Assembly (NCBI GenBank): GCA_913019905.1
Contig: CAJVZD010000022.1
Coordinates: 20,044-84,043, forward strand
Direction: 5' to 3'
Origin: an uncultured Cellvibrionales bacterium
Lineage (GTDB): Bacteria; Pseudomonadota; Gammaproteobacteria; Pseudomonadales; Dasaniaceae
DNA: 64,000 nucleotides
In this document: positions 27,329-36,407 of the stretch, in pieces
How the letters are laid out: the number at the start of each line of letters is the position of its first letter
How positions within the stretch are numbered: the stretch's first letter is position 1
Notes under the pieces: model-generated
Told to the model about the DNA's origin: nothing
Database searches by the model: none
Seen by the model: only the letters and a program-made list of their open reading frames with translations
Position numbers and translations under genes: made by a program

Positions 27329-28606
27329 CTACGATGGATTGGTGGCAGGTGCACCGAGAGTGGAGACTGTACCATCGGTGCTCCCACCTATTCCCACTGG
27401 CGCGCTCTTGCCACCAGCCCTTGCTTTACTAACAACATCTCGCAAGGTGTATGCAGCTTGTAGTTCCTCCTGCGTCGAGTTTGGGCCGAGCTCGCCAACC
27501 CGCAGGTACTGCCCGCGGTCTGCAGCCAACCTGAAATCTACGGTTGCACCCGCTGCCTCTCCGGCAAGCCCTTTAGCCCCAAACCCATGCCCCTCGTTAG
27601 TTTGCGTGCCCGTTGTTGCTTGATAACCCATACGATGAAGCAGCTTGTGGCTTGCTCTTTTCAATACCTTGGGGCTGACCGACAACATCCAGTTTTCTTG
27701 CTGGCGTAAGAAGGATTTTTGCATGCCATTGAGCATCACGATTCGAGGAACATCCGTATGGTTGATCCCCGTTCCGTGCAGTAGACGGCCATCGGTAATA
27801 ACCATCGTACCTGCTTTGGCATCGAGGTTGATCGCCGGTGGCAGTTTCCCCACTGGTTTGTGCTCTCGCACGGCCTCGGAAAGGACGAGGTGGCTACCGG
27901 GGATAAGGAGCGTTCCGCCATTGGCTTCATCGACGTCGGTGATAGGGGTCAGAATATTGATCGTCATCGGACTTCGCGAGTCGAGCGCATTATTTTGATC
28001 TTGATGTAAGGCCTGTGGCACGCCGCCCTGCAAGGAGATTGCGGCTATGAGAGAAGTGCAGATCCAGCCTACCCCCAACGCTTCAGTGACAAGCTGCTCG
28101 ATCAACGCTCCGCCCTGAACGGCACTCGGATGTTGTTCAATAAAACCCTCAAAACACTGACCTTTGTTAACACAGCAATTAATGTTCTGCCCACTCGGTG
28201 TTTTTTGCGCAACTCCCGCTAATCGTTCGCCCTCTGCCTGCTCCATTACTCGTTGTTTAATGACCGCCACTTGCTCTGCAGAAAGCGCATTTTCAACCTT
28301 GCAATAGCCCCACTTCAGCATGTCTGCGCGCAACTGGCCCAAATCCTTGCTCGGCTGTGGCAAGTCTTTACCCTGCCAGAACGCGTGTTTTTCTCCAATG
28401 GTTGTATCGTAGTAAGAGCCGCGTTTGAACTCCCACTCTCCCCAGCTGCTACTACGCATCGGTGTTACAAAGTAAATGTCAGGATTGTTTTCCAGGAGCG
28501 ACTTCATGGGTTCTTGCGAAGCCACCTCGGCACGGTACATCTGCATTTCAGGTGCAGATCTGGATTTGATAGTAGCCGGTTCAAACTCAGGCGGGATGGA
28601 ATTCAT
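27329..28606 (-). CDS. Phytanoyl-CoA dioxygenase (PhyH) family protein
   Basis: A 425-residue protein with the PhyH double-stranded beta-helix of Fe(II)/2-oxoglutarate oxygenases. The iron ligands are apparent as HQD in ALHQDQNN and the later histidine in DGRLLHGTGIN; MTINILTPITDVDEANGGTLLIPGSH is the typical core between them. A distal arginine for 2-oxoglutarate is likely in PRIVMLNG. The C-terminal part is Gly/Ala/Thr-rich and ends GSTDGTVSTLGAPATNPS, unlike the core. AAGGAG lies 11 bases before the ATG. Its substrate is unknown; the upstream neighbour is an acyl-CoA dehydrogenase on the same strand. A 14-base tandem repeat lies about 300 bases upstream of its start. Confidence 0.85.
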   Translation of the reverse strand: MNSIPPEFEPATIKSRSAPEMQMYRAEVASQEPMKSLLENNPDIYFVTPMRSSSWGEWEFKRGSYYDTTIGEKHAFWQGKDLPQPSKDLGQLRADMLKWGYCKVENALSAEQVAVIKQRVMEQAEGERLAGVAQKTPSGQNINCCVNKGQCFEGFIEQHPSAVQGGALIEQLVTEALGVGWICTSLIAAISLQGGVPQALHQDQNNALDSRSPMTINILTPITDVDEANGGTLLIPGSHLVLSEAVREHKPVGKLPPAINLDAKAGTMVITDGRLLHGTGINHTDVPRIVMLNGMQKSFLRQQENWMLSVSPKVLKRASHKLLHRMGYQATTGTQTNEGHGFGAKGLAGEAAGATVDFRLAADRGQYLRVGELGPNSTQEELQAAYTLRDVVSKARAGGKSAPVGIGGSTDGTVSTLGAPATNPS

Positions 28607-29026
28607 GATTGCGAAAACTCCTTGGTGATAAATACACTATTTGAATGTTGACACTCATCGTGCTGCGCTCGATACATAAGGCCTCAAGGGCGCAAGTTTC
28701 CTTAGTCGTGTAAAGCCTGTCCATTCCTCAAATTCGACCAGCTGCAACAACTGTCTGAGATCTATCAACCTTCTCCTGCTTCGGAACCAAGATAAAGATT
28801 GTAGTTTTCCCGAAAAAGTAGCGTCGACGGACAGTCAATAATCGGCTATCGATCAACGCCTGTTGTGTTACTGGTAACCCCAAAAATTAGGGTGCTCAAT
28901 TTCCGACACTTTTTTTCCGACACTTTATTTCCGACACTTTATTTCCGACAATGTTTTTGCAACACGGCTTTTAGGCAACCATTTTCACAACACTGCTATT
29001 TGTAACACTTTTTTAGAACCTAACAA
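28607..29026. other. Intergenic region with a 14-bp tandem array
   Basis: About 420 bases upstream of the PhyH gene. The only structure I see is the TTCCGACAC array at 28901-28954 (own entry), followed by degenerate AACAC-rich sequence that may be decayed units. No gene is evident. Confidence 0.45.
28901..28954. repeat. 14-bp tandem repeat, four units
   Basis: TTCCGACACTTTAT-type units start at 28901, 28915, 28929 and 28943, an exact 14-base period. The fourth unit diverges after TTCCGACA. The array is noncoding. Confidence 0.85.
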
Positions 29027-29177
29027 GTGTCAATCCAGAAGCTCGTCTTCGCGAGCGTACGGTTCAACGCGGTAATTTCATGGTGCGGAGTGTACAAAAT
29101 TACCTGTATTGGTGCGGCCTGCAGGAGATTGCCGCGTCGCTACGCTTCTCGCAAAGACACTATTTCTGGACGCACAC
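29027..29177. mobile_element. Palindromic mobile repeat (MITE-like), copy 2
   Basis: The diverged relative of the elements at 2507 and 45117. The left end is GTGTCAATCCAGAAGC; the right end in reverse complement is GTGTGCGTCCAGAAAT. The interior keeps CAGGAGATTGCCGCG. Flanking hexamers (TAACAA, TAGCTG) are not identical, so no target duplication can be claimed. It ends seven bases from the stop codon of the acyl-CoA dehydrogenase gene. Confidence 0.65.
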
Positions 29178-29184
29178 TAGCTGT

Positions 29185-30414
29185 TTACTCAAACAAATCC
29201 CCACCACAGGCTGAAGCAGTGGTGCCATGTTTTTCAAAGGCCCGGATAACATTGGCACCGGTTCTCCAGCGATGCACTTCATCGGGTCCATCAACTAAAC
29301 GTTGCGAGCGAATCCCCGTATACCATCTCGCTAGCGGTGTATCGTGGCTGTAGCCCAATGCACCGTGAAGCTGCAGCGCCGTGTCTACCACCTGATGAAC
29401 CATGTTAGCCAAAAACACTTTCGCAATGCCATTTTCCTGGCGAAGGTCCATGCCTTTTTCAGCTTTATAAGCTATATGCAGCAGCATTAAACGGGCCTTG
29501 TAAATCTCTGCAGCACAATCGGCAAACATCCACCGCACTCCCTGCCGATCGGCCAATCGCTCTCCAAAAGTCTCTCGGTTAATGACATGTCCTGCCGCTA
29601 AGTCTAACGCACGCTGAGCCATTGCCACATTGTGCATTCCGTGCCTCAATCTACCGTAGGCGAGCCGGTGCTGCCCCATGTTAAATCCCTGCCCACGCCC
29701 ACCAAGAATATTTTCCCGTGGCACCTTTAGATTATCAATTTTAATTTCTGAATGTGAGCCGCCTAACTTTAAGCCAAGCTCGGTGTGGGGTTGCATGGTT
29801 TCGATATTGCGCACAATCTCGTAGCCAGGATTCGGCAATTCGACAATAAATGTACTGTACTGCTCGTGGCGTGGTGCGTCCGGGTCTGTTTTTGCCATCA
29901 CCACCGCAATATCAGCGACACTCGCGGAGGAGCTGAACCATTTTTCGCCGTTTAATACCCATTCGTCTCCATCCAATACCGCACTGGTTTGCATGCCGGT
30001 CGCATCGGCACCGGCGGCCTTTTCGGTCATCGAGTAGCAAATTCGTTTCTCGCCATTGAGTAGTGGTTTGAGAAATTTTTCCTTTTGGAAATCTGTCCCA
30101 TGCTCCAGCAACGTCAACATCGTTGCATCGTCAGGGCCTTGCGTATTTAAGGCTAATGCGCCGAGATGGCTTTCGCCAAGTTCCATTTGCGCCAAAGCGT
30201 TAGCTAGTGGCCCCAGTCCCATACCGCCATGTTCCACGGGAATAAAAGGGCACCATAAACCCTGATTTCGGGCCGAGTTTCTTAGCTCCGCCAAAACCAC
30301 TTCGAAATTTTCTGCAGTGCAGGTTTCTTCCGCTGGAAAGCATTCTTCCTGAACAAACTTCCGGACTCTATTTCTGACTGCTCTGGCGTCCTCTGGTATT
30401 TCAAAATCTATCAT
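29185..30414 (-). CDS. Acyl-CoA dehydrogenase (ACAD10/11- or FadE36-like)
   Basis: A 409-residue FAD-dependent acyl-CoA dehydrogenase. FAD and substrate motifs are CYSMTEKAAGADATGMQ and WVLNGEKWFSSSA. The C-terminus has LHGALGYSHDTPLARWYTGIRSQRLVDGPDEVHRWR, the subgroup pattern in which an Asp in DGPDEVH replaces the usual catalytic Glu position. The ATG at 30414 is preferred because AAGGA is eight bases upstream; an ATG six bases earlier and a far upstream start at 30459 are alternatives. Subgroup members act on branched, hydroxylated or long-chain acyl-CoAs (family knowledge). A mobile repeat sits directly after its stop codon. Confidence 0.88.
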   Translation of the reverse strand: MIDFEIPEDARAVRNRVRKFVQEECFPAEETCTAENFEVVLAELRNSARNQGLWCPFIPVEHGGMGLGPLANALAQMELGESHLGALALNTQGPDDATMLTLLEHGTDFQKEKFLKPLLNGEKRICYSMTEKAAGADATGMQTSAVLDGDEWVLNGEKWFSSSASVADIAVVMAKTDPDAPRHEQYSTFIVELPNPGYEIVRNIETMQPHTELGLKLGGSHSEIKIDNLKVPRENILGGRGQGFNMGQHRLAYGRLRHGMHNVAMAQRALDLAAGHVINRETFGERLADRQGVRWMFADCAAEIYKARLMLLHIAYKAEKGMDLRQENGIAKVFLANMVHQVVDTALQLHGALGYSHDTPLARWYTGIRSQRLVDGPDEVHRWRTGANVIRAFEKHGTTASACGGDLFE

Positions 30415-30769
30415 TGTCATTGTCCTTATTTTTTTTGAGTGTCGTCGAATAATAATCACTAAGCACTGATACGTCTATAGATAGGCTGTATAGGATTTAA
30501 TTCGCCAAAAGAAATCATCACCCGTTCGATCAGACTGTATCATCGATCAGGCACTATCATCCGATCAACCAAAGGCACAGGGATATGACGACAGTATTTT
30601 TCAAAAGAGAATCCATATCAGCACCACGTGGCTTCAGCCGCGGTGCAATAATTTCAATTCGAAATAGCCTGGTATGGTGTGCGCTAATGCGGTTTGAGAA
30701 ATAGCTGCGGCTTGGGAATTCATACCACTATGTGAAGATAAGAGATCGATGACTTAATTTGTCGAATGC
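30415..30769. other. Intergenic region with CGATCA repeats
   Basis: About 355 bases upstream of the acyl-CoA dehydrogenase. CGATCA occurs at 30527, 30544 and 30562 with 17-18 base spacing, embedded in a degenerate repeat of the type CGATCAGxCTxTATCAT. It could be a regulator-binding array or another short tandem duplication. No gene is visible. Confidence 0.4.
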
Positions 30770-33598
30770 CTAGAAAAACAAATATTCATTACTAAATCGG
30801 CCGGCAGGGGTTTGGACTTGTAAAAGGTACATCTTGTCGGCAGTGGGCACTTTTTCGAGATTAACCAAAATAACTTCCCCAAGACAATCCGGTAACGCCC
30901 CGGATTCACACGTCACCGTCCCCTTCACGCGCCTTCCATCAACATACACGCGACTATCAGCCTGAATATGCCGACCTTTTAGCCTCAGACTCGTATTATC
31001 GGAGGCATCGGGAAAGGTTATTTTAGTCACGATAAACATGGGTTGAGTAGACCATATAGCGGGTTGCGGCTGTTCAAATTCCACATTGGCTCCCGAGTGT
31101 CCGGTCAAAGTCAGCACTAATTCTCCGGACAAAGCACGGGAGATTAATTCGTCGCGCGTAAAGCTTGAGTCATCATCATTCCAGTACTTACCCTGCGCGA
31201 ATGTCACGGAAAGATCCGTTGCTATATTATCTTCACTATCAAAAATTGCACCTGTGCCAACCAGTGATAAAGTGCCCACTTCGGCGGCCGATTCCAACGA
31301 TGTCAGGAGATTATCCATCGTCGCTCGCTCCGGATTGTCAAAGTGAGCGTTTAAGCTTACCTGCTTAGCAAACGCCCCAGAATATCCCATACTCGCTTCG
31401 AGGAACATTTGCCATTGGCCCACCGTACTGCCGCTGATAATCCGCAACCACATATCTCTCTCATCGAAACCTTTAGCCCCATTGCTACCATACAGTTCGA
31501 ACATATTGACGCGCCCCTGAGGCAGCACTAGCCAGCGATCGACAATACCTCTGAACGAGGGCGCATCCATACCCGACCCGGGAATATTCGACGAAGTCCA
31601 AAACGGCATATTGTGACAGCCCACTGAGCCGCATGTTTGTCCAGCGACACTGTCTGTAGCGTCCTTAATAAAAAAATCATCAAAGCCGGCCTTGGCTAAA
31701 CTGGTCACCTGATCATCAAAAGGACGAGCCCGTGCCGGCACCGGAGGAACATACAGCAGAAATTTAGCCATAGCGTCTCGCTCCTGAGCGTTCAGAAGAC
31801 CGGGCTTACCTTCTTCATTCATCGGACAGTTGACCTGCTCGCACATCGTAGAAGCCATTGCTCCATCGACTAGATGACGCGCACAACTCAAGGCATCGGT
31901 ACAGTTAGGCTCAACACTAGCGTTGGGAGATTGCCCGTTACGCCCCCCAAAAGGATCTCCTGGAACGCCATCCCAATGATACGGCGCTGTATCTCTCGCA
32001 CCGCGAATGGGCATAGTCGTTCGCGCAGGTATTTGGCTACAACCGGCAAGATCACATTTGGGTCCGCCCAATACCCACAGTAACTGGTCAGTATGACCGT
32101 CAGGGTGGCAGCTCTCACAGGAAAAGGTTCCGGTACTGGATGCGTTCGCGTCGTTAAATTGCGCTCTCCCCAGCTTTAACTGTCCCTCGGTTTCATCAAC
32201 CAAAGGTATGGTCGATAGCAGACTGGGTTCGGCGATGTTAGTCAGGTCAACCACCGATACACTATTGTCAACGACATTCAGCACCCACGCGACGTCTGGG
32301 CTGCCATCAGCAGCAGATTGCACGGCGACTCCCCGCGGAACCGTTCCAACCCTCAGCTGTGAAACAATGTCGCCACTGTGAGCGTCTACCACAAATAATT
32401 TCCCGGAACCGGCCGCCGTTGCCACGACATGGTTTTCATCACCGCTTAAGGTTATACCGTAAGGTGTTGCTAAAGCTTCCGTTTTAACTGGGTTTTTCGG
32501 CGGCAACGGCTCGAGCTCTATGTTTGAAGGTACGCCACACCCTGCTGGACTGCAGTTAACTACACCGATTTGGTTCAAGAAGGCTCTATTATCCAAGTCT
32601 GCGAGGGTATGTTTTAAGGTTCCGGCTTTACCATTCTCATGATTTCGAGCATCGGTCATGCTCAGATACACTTTTCCTTGTGAGCTCACCGTCATGCCAT
32701 ACAACAAAGTACCGATCGAGCTGACAACGCCCACTGAGCTCTCGTTCGATGTGTCAAAAACAAACAAATCCCGGTCGGGTACACGAGGGTCTTTTACAAT
32801 GTCGGCGTCATAAAACAGCGACAATACGTTGTTATTGTCCACGACATGTTCTTGCAAGCTAAAGGTGCATTGTTCTCCATCAATCGTGCCAAAACAGCCA
32901 GATAACTCCGTTTGGTTATTTGATTCAAACGCTGCCACATATAGCCTATCACCAACAACCGAAATGGCTCTTGGGTCCTGAGCATTAATCCGGACTTTTT
33001 TTGTTACCCGCTTTGTGTTCACGTCGATGACGGCAATTTCATCGAGCGACGACAAAGCTACGTAGGCTTTTTGATTACTGGCAAAAGCAATACCAACCGG
33101 TTCGTCAAAACGAGTGGATCGAGACGCACTGTCGAATGACTGAATGGTGGCTATGACTTGGTGAAATGAAGCGCTAGTCTCATCCAGGTCAATGACACTA
33201 ACCGAATCTGATACATGATTGGACACCCAAAGTTCTTTCTTGTCGGGCCGTAAGGCCAAGGCAATGGGATCCACACCGACGGCTATTCTACGCGTTACAT
33301 TTTGCGTCCCTTTTTCAATCACATCCAATGTATCAGAAGGCGTATTGACCACATAAACAAAGGAGTCGGACGTTATTATCGGATTCGAATGCGGGCTATT
33401 AAAAAATGGATGACCGACAGTAATACTTGATCGATCTAACGGCGCGAATGTGTCCGGTACGTCGGGAATTGATGGCGAAGGCACAGGTGTAAGGACTGGC
33501 GTGGGTTGGTTAGTGGAATTACTGTCGGAACCGCCGCCGCAAGCTGACACCACAGAGACGAACACAATAATAACAGCGAATCCTACAAGCCGAGTCAT
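30770..33598 (-). CDS. Lipoprotein with beta-propeller repeats and cytochrome c-like motifs
   Basis: A 942-residue secreted lipoprotein: the signal sequence ends in lipobox VVSAC (Cys20), followed by a GGGSDSNSTNQPTP linker. The first half contains YVTN-type beta-propeller repeats (VYVVNTPSDTLDVIEKGT, LWVSNHVSDSVSVIDL, AYVALSSLDEIAVIDV, VAWVLNVVDNSVSVVDL). The second half resembles the di-haem peroxidase/c-type cytochrome part seen fused to such propellers, with a standard CESCH site at 494-498. A second possible site, TCGSVGCH (C656, C661, H662), has CX4CH spacing. Other cysteine pairs (CDLAGC, CTDALSC, CEQVNC) may form disulfides. The start at 33598 is taken because the signal sequence begins there. 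Likely an outer-membrane-attached redox protein; substrate unknown. Confidence 0.8.
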   Translation of the reverse strand: MTRLVGFAVIIVFVSVVSACGGGSDSNSTNQPTPVLTPVPSPSIPDVPDTFAPLDRSSITVGHPFFNSPHSNPIITSDSFVYVVNTPSDTLDVIEKGTQNVTRRIAVGVDPIALALRPDKKELWVSNHVSDSVSVIDLDETSASFHQVIATIQSFDSASRSTRFDEPVGIAFASNQKAYVALSSLDEIAVIDVNTKRVTKKVRINAQDPRAISVVGDRLYVAAFESNNQTELSGCFGTIDGEQCTFSLQEHVVDNNNVLSLFYDADIVKDPRVPDRDLFVFDTSNESSVGVVSSIGTLLYGMTVSSQGKVYLSMTDARNHENGKAGTLKHTLADLDNRAFLNQIGVVNCSPAGCGVPSNIELEPLPPKNPVKTEALATPYGITLSGDENHVVATAAGSGKLFVVDAHSGDIVSQLRVGTVPRGVAVQSAADGSPDVAWVLNVVDNSVSVVDLTNIAEPSLLSTIPLVDETEGQLKLGRAQFNDANASSTGTFSCESCHPDGHTDQLLWVLGGPKCDLAGCSQIPARTTMPIRGARDTAPYHWDGVPGDPFGGRNGQSPNASVEPNCTDALSCARHLVDGAMASTMCEQVNCPMNEEGKPGLLNAQERDAMAKFLLYVPPVPARARPFDDQVTSLAKAGFDDFFIKDATDSVAGQTCGSVGCHNMPFWTSSNIPGSGMDAPSFRGIVDRWLVLPQGRVNMFELYGSNGAKGFDERDMWLRIISGSTVGQWQMFLEASMGYSGAFAKQVSLNAHFDNPERATMDNLLTSLESAAEVGTLSLVGTGAIFDSEDNIATDLSVTFAQGKYWNDDDSSFTRDELISRALSGELVLTLTGHSGANVEFEQPQPAIWSTQPMFIVTKITFPDASDNTSLRLKGRHIQADSRVYVDGRRVKGTVTCESGALPDCLGEVILVNLEKVPTADKMYLLQVQTPAGRFSNEYLFF

Positions 33599-34157
33599 AC
33601 GAAGCTCCAAACGTCACAATCGCAATATAAAACATGTTATAAAAACCAGTCTAAACAGAACCATTTGCTGCTTTAGTTTTTACGTACTTCATAATAATAG
33701 TAGATGACCGTGGATATAGCTTACTAAGCAAAGGCTTTCAAACTTCGGGAGTTTCCTCGGTGTGATTAACAATCAAAAAGAACCTTCATATTCATCGCAA
33801 ATAGTCGTGAGTATAGACAGAATAGAGGCTTTTTTTACTGGCAAACGACGCCATACTACGTTTGACTATTACCGGCGGCACCGATTTTTCAGAACTGTGC
33901 TTATGACTAAGTGGACTTGTATTCGATATTTTTGTGGTTCGAACTTTTGGCATACGGAAAAAAATGTGGATAGTGATTTACCTCCTTCTAAACGACAAAT
34001 GGCTCGTTACCAGTGGCAACGACTCAGCAAAATCAGTATTGGGGACGGTTTAGCAGCATTTTTTGGAGCCATTTTTTCACCATTCTGTTGGTCATCCATG
34101 AAACCAAACAAGCCGCCGCCTCCTTTTTTTGCGGCATGTCTCGACTGAAATCATGAG
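33599..34157. other. Intergenic region, no supported gene
   Basis: About 560 bases upstream of the propeller lipoprotein. A plus-strand open frame (33762-34148, GTG start) has no domain, an unusual Phe/Arg-rich composition and no ribosome binding site. I do not call it. Confidence 0.4.
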
Positions 34158-35210
34158 CTACAACTCTTCGATGCTAATACCCATTTTCTCTGCTCGTCGT
34201 CGCCACAATTTACGCGCTTCCTTTTGCATATCGACGGCGATATCTTTTTCGTCGACAATCTCCAGGCCTAACAAGGTTTCCAAAACATCTTCCAAGGTAA
34301 TTATCCCTTCGACACCACCGTACTCGTCAACGACCAGCATCATATGTACTTTTGATCTTAACAACTCATCAAAGACACGAGATAAGGTCATCGACTCCAA
34401 AGTCACGGTAATATCCCGCTGATAATTGTCCAGCGTGCTAGAAGTATTTCCCCTGGCTTGGGCTAATAACAGGTCATTGCGAAAGACAAAGCCAGTAATA
34501 TTTTCCGGATCGCCCTCATAAATAGGCACCCGCGAAAATGGCAATTGATCATGTTTATGGAAAAACTCTTCAACCGTAGTCGTTCCTGCGAGCGAAAACA
34601 CAACCGTTCTGGGGGTCATCGCCATCGATACCCGTGCGTCTCGAAACAACAATAGATTTTGAAGTAGTTGAGATTCCCTCTCGCCGATTTGTCCTTCCTT
34701 GTAACTCAAATCGACAACAGCCATAAACTCGTCGCGACTGAACCCACTTAGCGTTGGGCCATGAGTAATGCTGCCGGTAATTCTTTCGGAAAGTTTAACA
34801 AAGGGATACAGGATAATAATCAAATACTTAAGGCCAAACGCGGTAACGGAAGCGAGTTGTCGCCAATAATGTGCCCCTAGCGTTTTGGGAATTATTTCGG
34901 AAAAAACCAAAATCAACAAGGTCAAGATGGCCGACGCGACACCTACATACCCGCTGCCAAATACGACAGCAGCCTGGGCGCCGGCGCCGGCAGCACCAAT
35001 CGTATGGGCAATCGTATTGAGGGTAAGAATCGCCGCCAAAGGTCTATTAACATCGTCTTTCAGACCACGTAACAAAGCGCCGGCGGGTTTTCCCTGTTTT
35101 TCCATTAAAGCGACATGTGCGGAAGTGACACTGAGAAGTACTGCTTCAGCGACAGAGCATAAAAATGAAAAGCCAAGGGCAATCAGCACGTAAGTAACTA
35201 GTATTAACAT
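34158..35210 (-). CDS. CNNM/CorC-type transporter (DUF21 plus CBS pair)
   Basis: A 350-residue inner-membrane protein. The N-terminal DUF21 (CNNM) domain has about four TM helices and includes FSFLCSVAEAVLLSVT, LNTIAHTIGAAGAGAQA and FSEIIPKTLGAHYW. A CBS pair follows (MTPRTVVFSLAGTTTVEEFFHKHDQLPFSRVPIYE ... MMLVVDEYGGVEGIITLEDVLETLLGLEIVDE). The C-terminal CorC_HlyC domain found in longer relatives is missing, so this is the short form. Family members move Mg2+ or other divalent cations, or sodium-coupled substrates. The start is uncertain (ATG at 35210, or GTG at 35249); neither has a strong ribosome binding site. Confidence 0.85.
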   Translation of the reverse strand: MLILVTYVLIALGFSFLCSVAEAVLLSVTSAHVALMEKQGKPAGALLRGLKDDVNRPLAAILTLNTIAHTIGAAGAGAQAAVVFGSGYVGVASAILTLLILVFSEIIPKTLGAHYWRQLASVTAFGLKYLIIILYPFVKLSERITGSITHGPTLSGFSRDEFMAVVDLSYKEGQIGERESQLLQNLLLFRDARVSMAMTPRTVVFSLAGTTTVEEFFHKHDQLPFSRVPIYEGDPENITGFVFRNDLLLAQARGNTSSTLDNYQRDITVTLESMTLSRVFDELLRSKVHMMLVVDEYGGVEGIITLEDVLETLLGLEIVDEKDIAVDMQKEARKLWRRRAEKMGISIEEL

Positions 35211-35639
35211 TATTAGCGAGTTCCAAATTTTCTTTTTGATTAGAGCCACAGCATGTTCTTTAGCTGATTACACCATTGTATATGAGAGCATCATCTCTCA
35301 ATACACGTCGGATACAGACATACACAACACCGTGCTTGCGACTTATTAGTGTAATACCTTTACGACTATTGCCAAGTAAACCGCACTCACGTGGCATTTA
35401 TCAGACCGATAGAATGACAACTTACTAGCGATATGTTCCCCGGGAATGAGCCTTCTCTAAAATCACGCCCTATGCCGCCCGACGACAATTTCGTGTCCAT
35501 TCCGACCCGTGAAGGTAGGCGCGCGAAAGCTGGTCCACTTATGACATAACCCAAGGGCTCACTCATCCAATTACATGGCCCTAAGTAATTTTCCGTCGAG
35601 TCTATCACAAAATCATTATGTTAGATTATATAACCTACG
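35211..35639. other. Intergenic region, nothing evident
   Basis: About 430 bases. A minus-strand open frame at 35387-35608 has no recognisable domain. No repeats or regulatory elements stand out. Confidence 0.35.
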
Positions 35640-36407
35640 CTATAGACTGCACTCTTTCAGCGCGAGATAATCGTCGAGACATTCATCAACAACATTCTGT
35701 TGCTGTCTATTTAAAGAAATTTCTTTTTCGACATAAGGGGCAAAATGGGTAGAGTTTTCTACACTTTCATACCAGTGTGGCGCCCATACGCCGTCGCTTT
35801 CTCTCGTTCCCACAGGCCAACTTAGCATGTGTTCATCGAAAGGCACGTCCAACGCTGAACACAATAATCTCAAGCTGGCGCCGGGGTTCATTAAAACATC
35901 CCGCGACTCGATTACAGGGGGTTCGAACCCTAAACTTTGCGCCAACTCAAAAATCTCCCGTTGCCGGGCAAAACCTATATCCTCAGCGTTTACCTGATCC
36001 CGCTTTTGCGCATAAGACGCAACCACTTCTGCCGGATGTCGGATTAGAAACGCGTGACGAAGAGTAGAAAACCACTCTTCATTAAGCTCGCTAACCATAT
36101 GTTGAGTCATGTGTTTTTGATATTGTATCGCTTGCCTTGTGGCGTGACCTGCAGGAAGTCCTGTCGGGAGGCTCGTGGGTAGGTCTGTCGTGAGTACTTG
36201 GTCAATGACAGTATCCCAGCTGGTCGATTGCGACGCTAATACTTCCTCCTGCATTGGATGAACAATACCTGTTGCCTGCAAAAAACAGGCATAAAAAGGC
36301 TCATCAACCACAGCCGTATCCGATCTGTTTTCCCAAGAGCGCATCATCGCTGTAGAAATATTTCTCGGACCTGACCACATAGCGATGCGGATGATGGAAT
36401 CACTCAT
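35640..36407 (-). CDS. Sulfotransferase-like P-loop protein
   Basis: A 255-residue protein of the sulfotransferase superfamily. The N-terminus IRIAMWSGPRNISTAMMRSWENR provides the PAPS 5'-phosphosulfate loop, followed by TAVVDEPFYACFLQATG. The conserved HAFLIRHPAEVVASY corresponds to the 3'-phosphate-binding Arg/Ser region. An insert of the type PTSLPTGLPAG (about residues 78-88) is low-complexity. It overlaps the upstream aminotransferase gene by eight bases and is surely co-translated with it. I recall the same pairing in other proteobacteria, which suggests joint action on one small molecule. It could sulfate, or only bind, an amino-acid-derived compound. Confidence 0.75.
   Translation of the reverse strand: MSDSIIRIAMWSGPRNISTAMMRSWENRSDTAVVDEPFYACFLQATGIVHPMQEEVLASQSTSWDTVIDQVLTTDLPTSLPTGLPAGHATRQAIQYQKHMTQHMVSELNEEWFSTLRHAFLIRHPAEVVASYAQKRDQVNAEDIGFARQREIFELAQSLGFEPPVIESRDVLMNPGASLRLLCSALDVPFDEHMLSWPVGTRESDGVWAPHWYESVENSTHFAPYVEKEISLNRQQQNVVDECLDDYLALKECSL

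Noticed and set aside
33762..34148. Possible 128-residue plus-strand gene.
   Set aside because: No ribosome binding site, no domain, odd composition; it lies in an otherwise empty intergenic stretch.
35387..35608. Possible 73-residue minus-strand gene.
   Set aside because: No recognisable family and no supporting start context.
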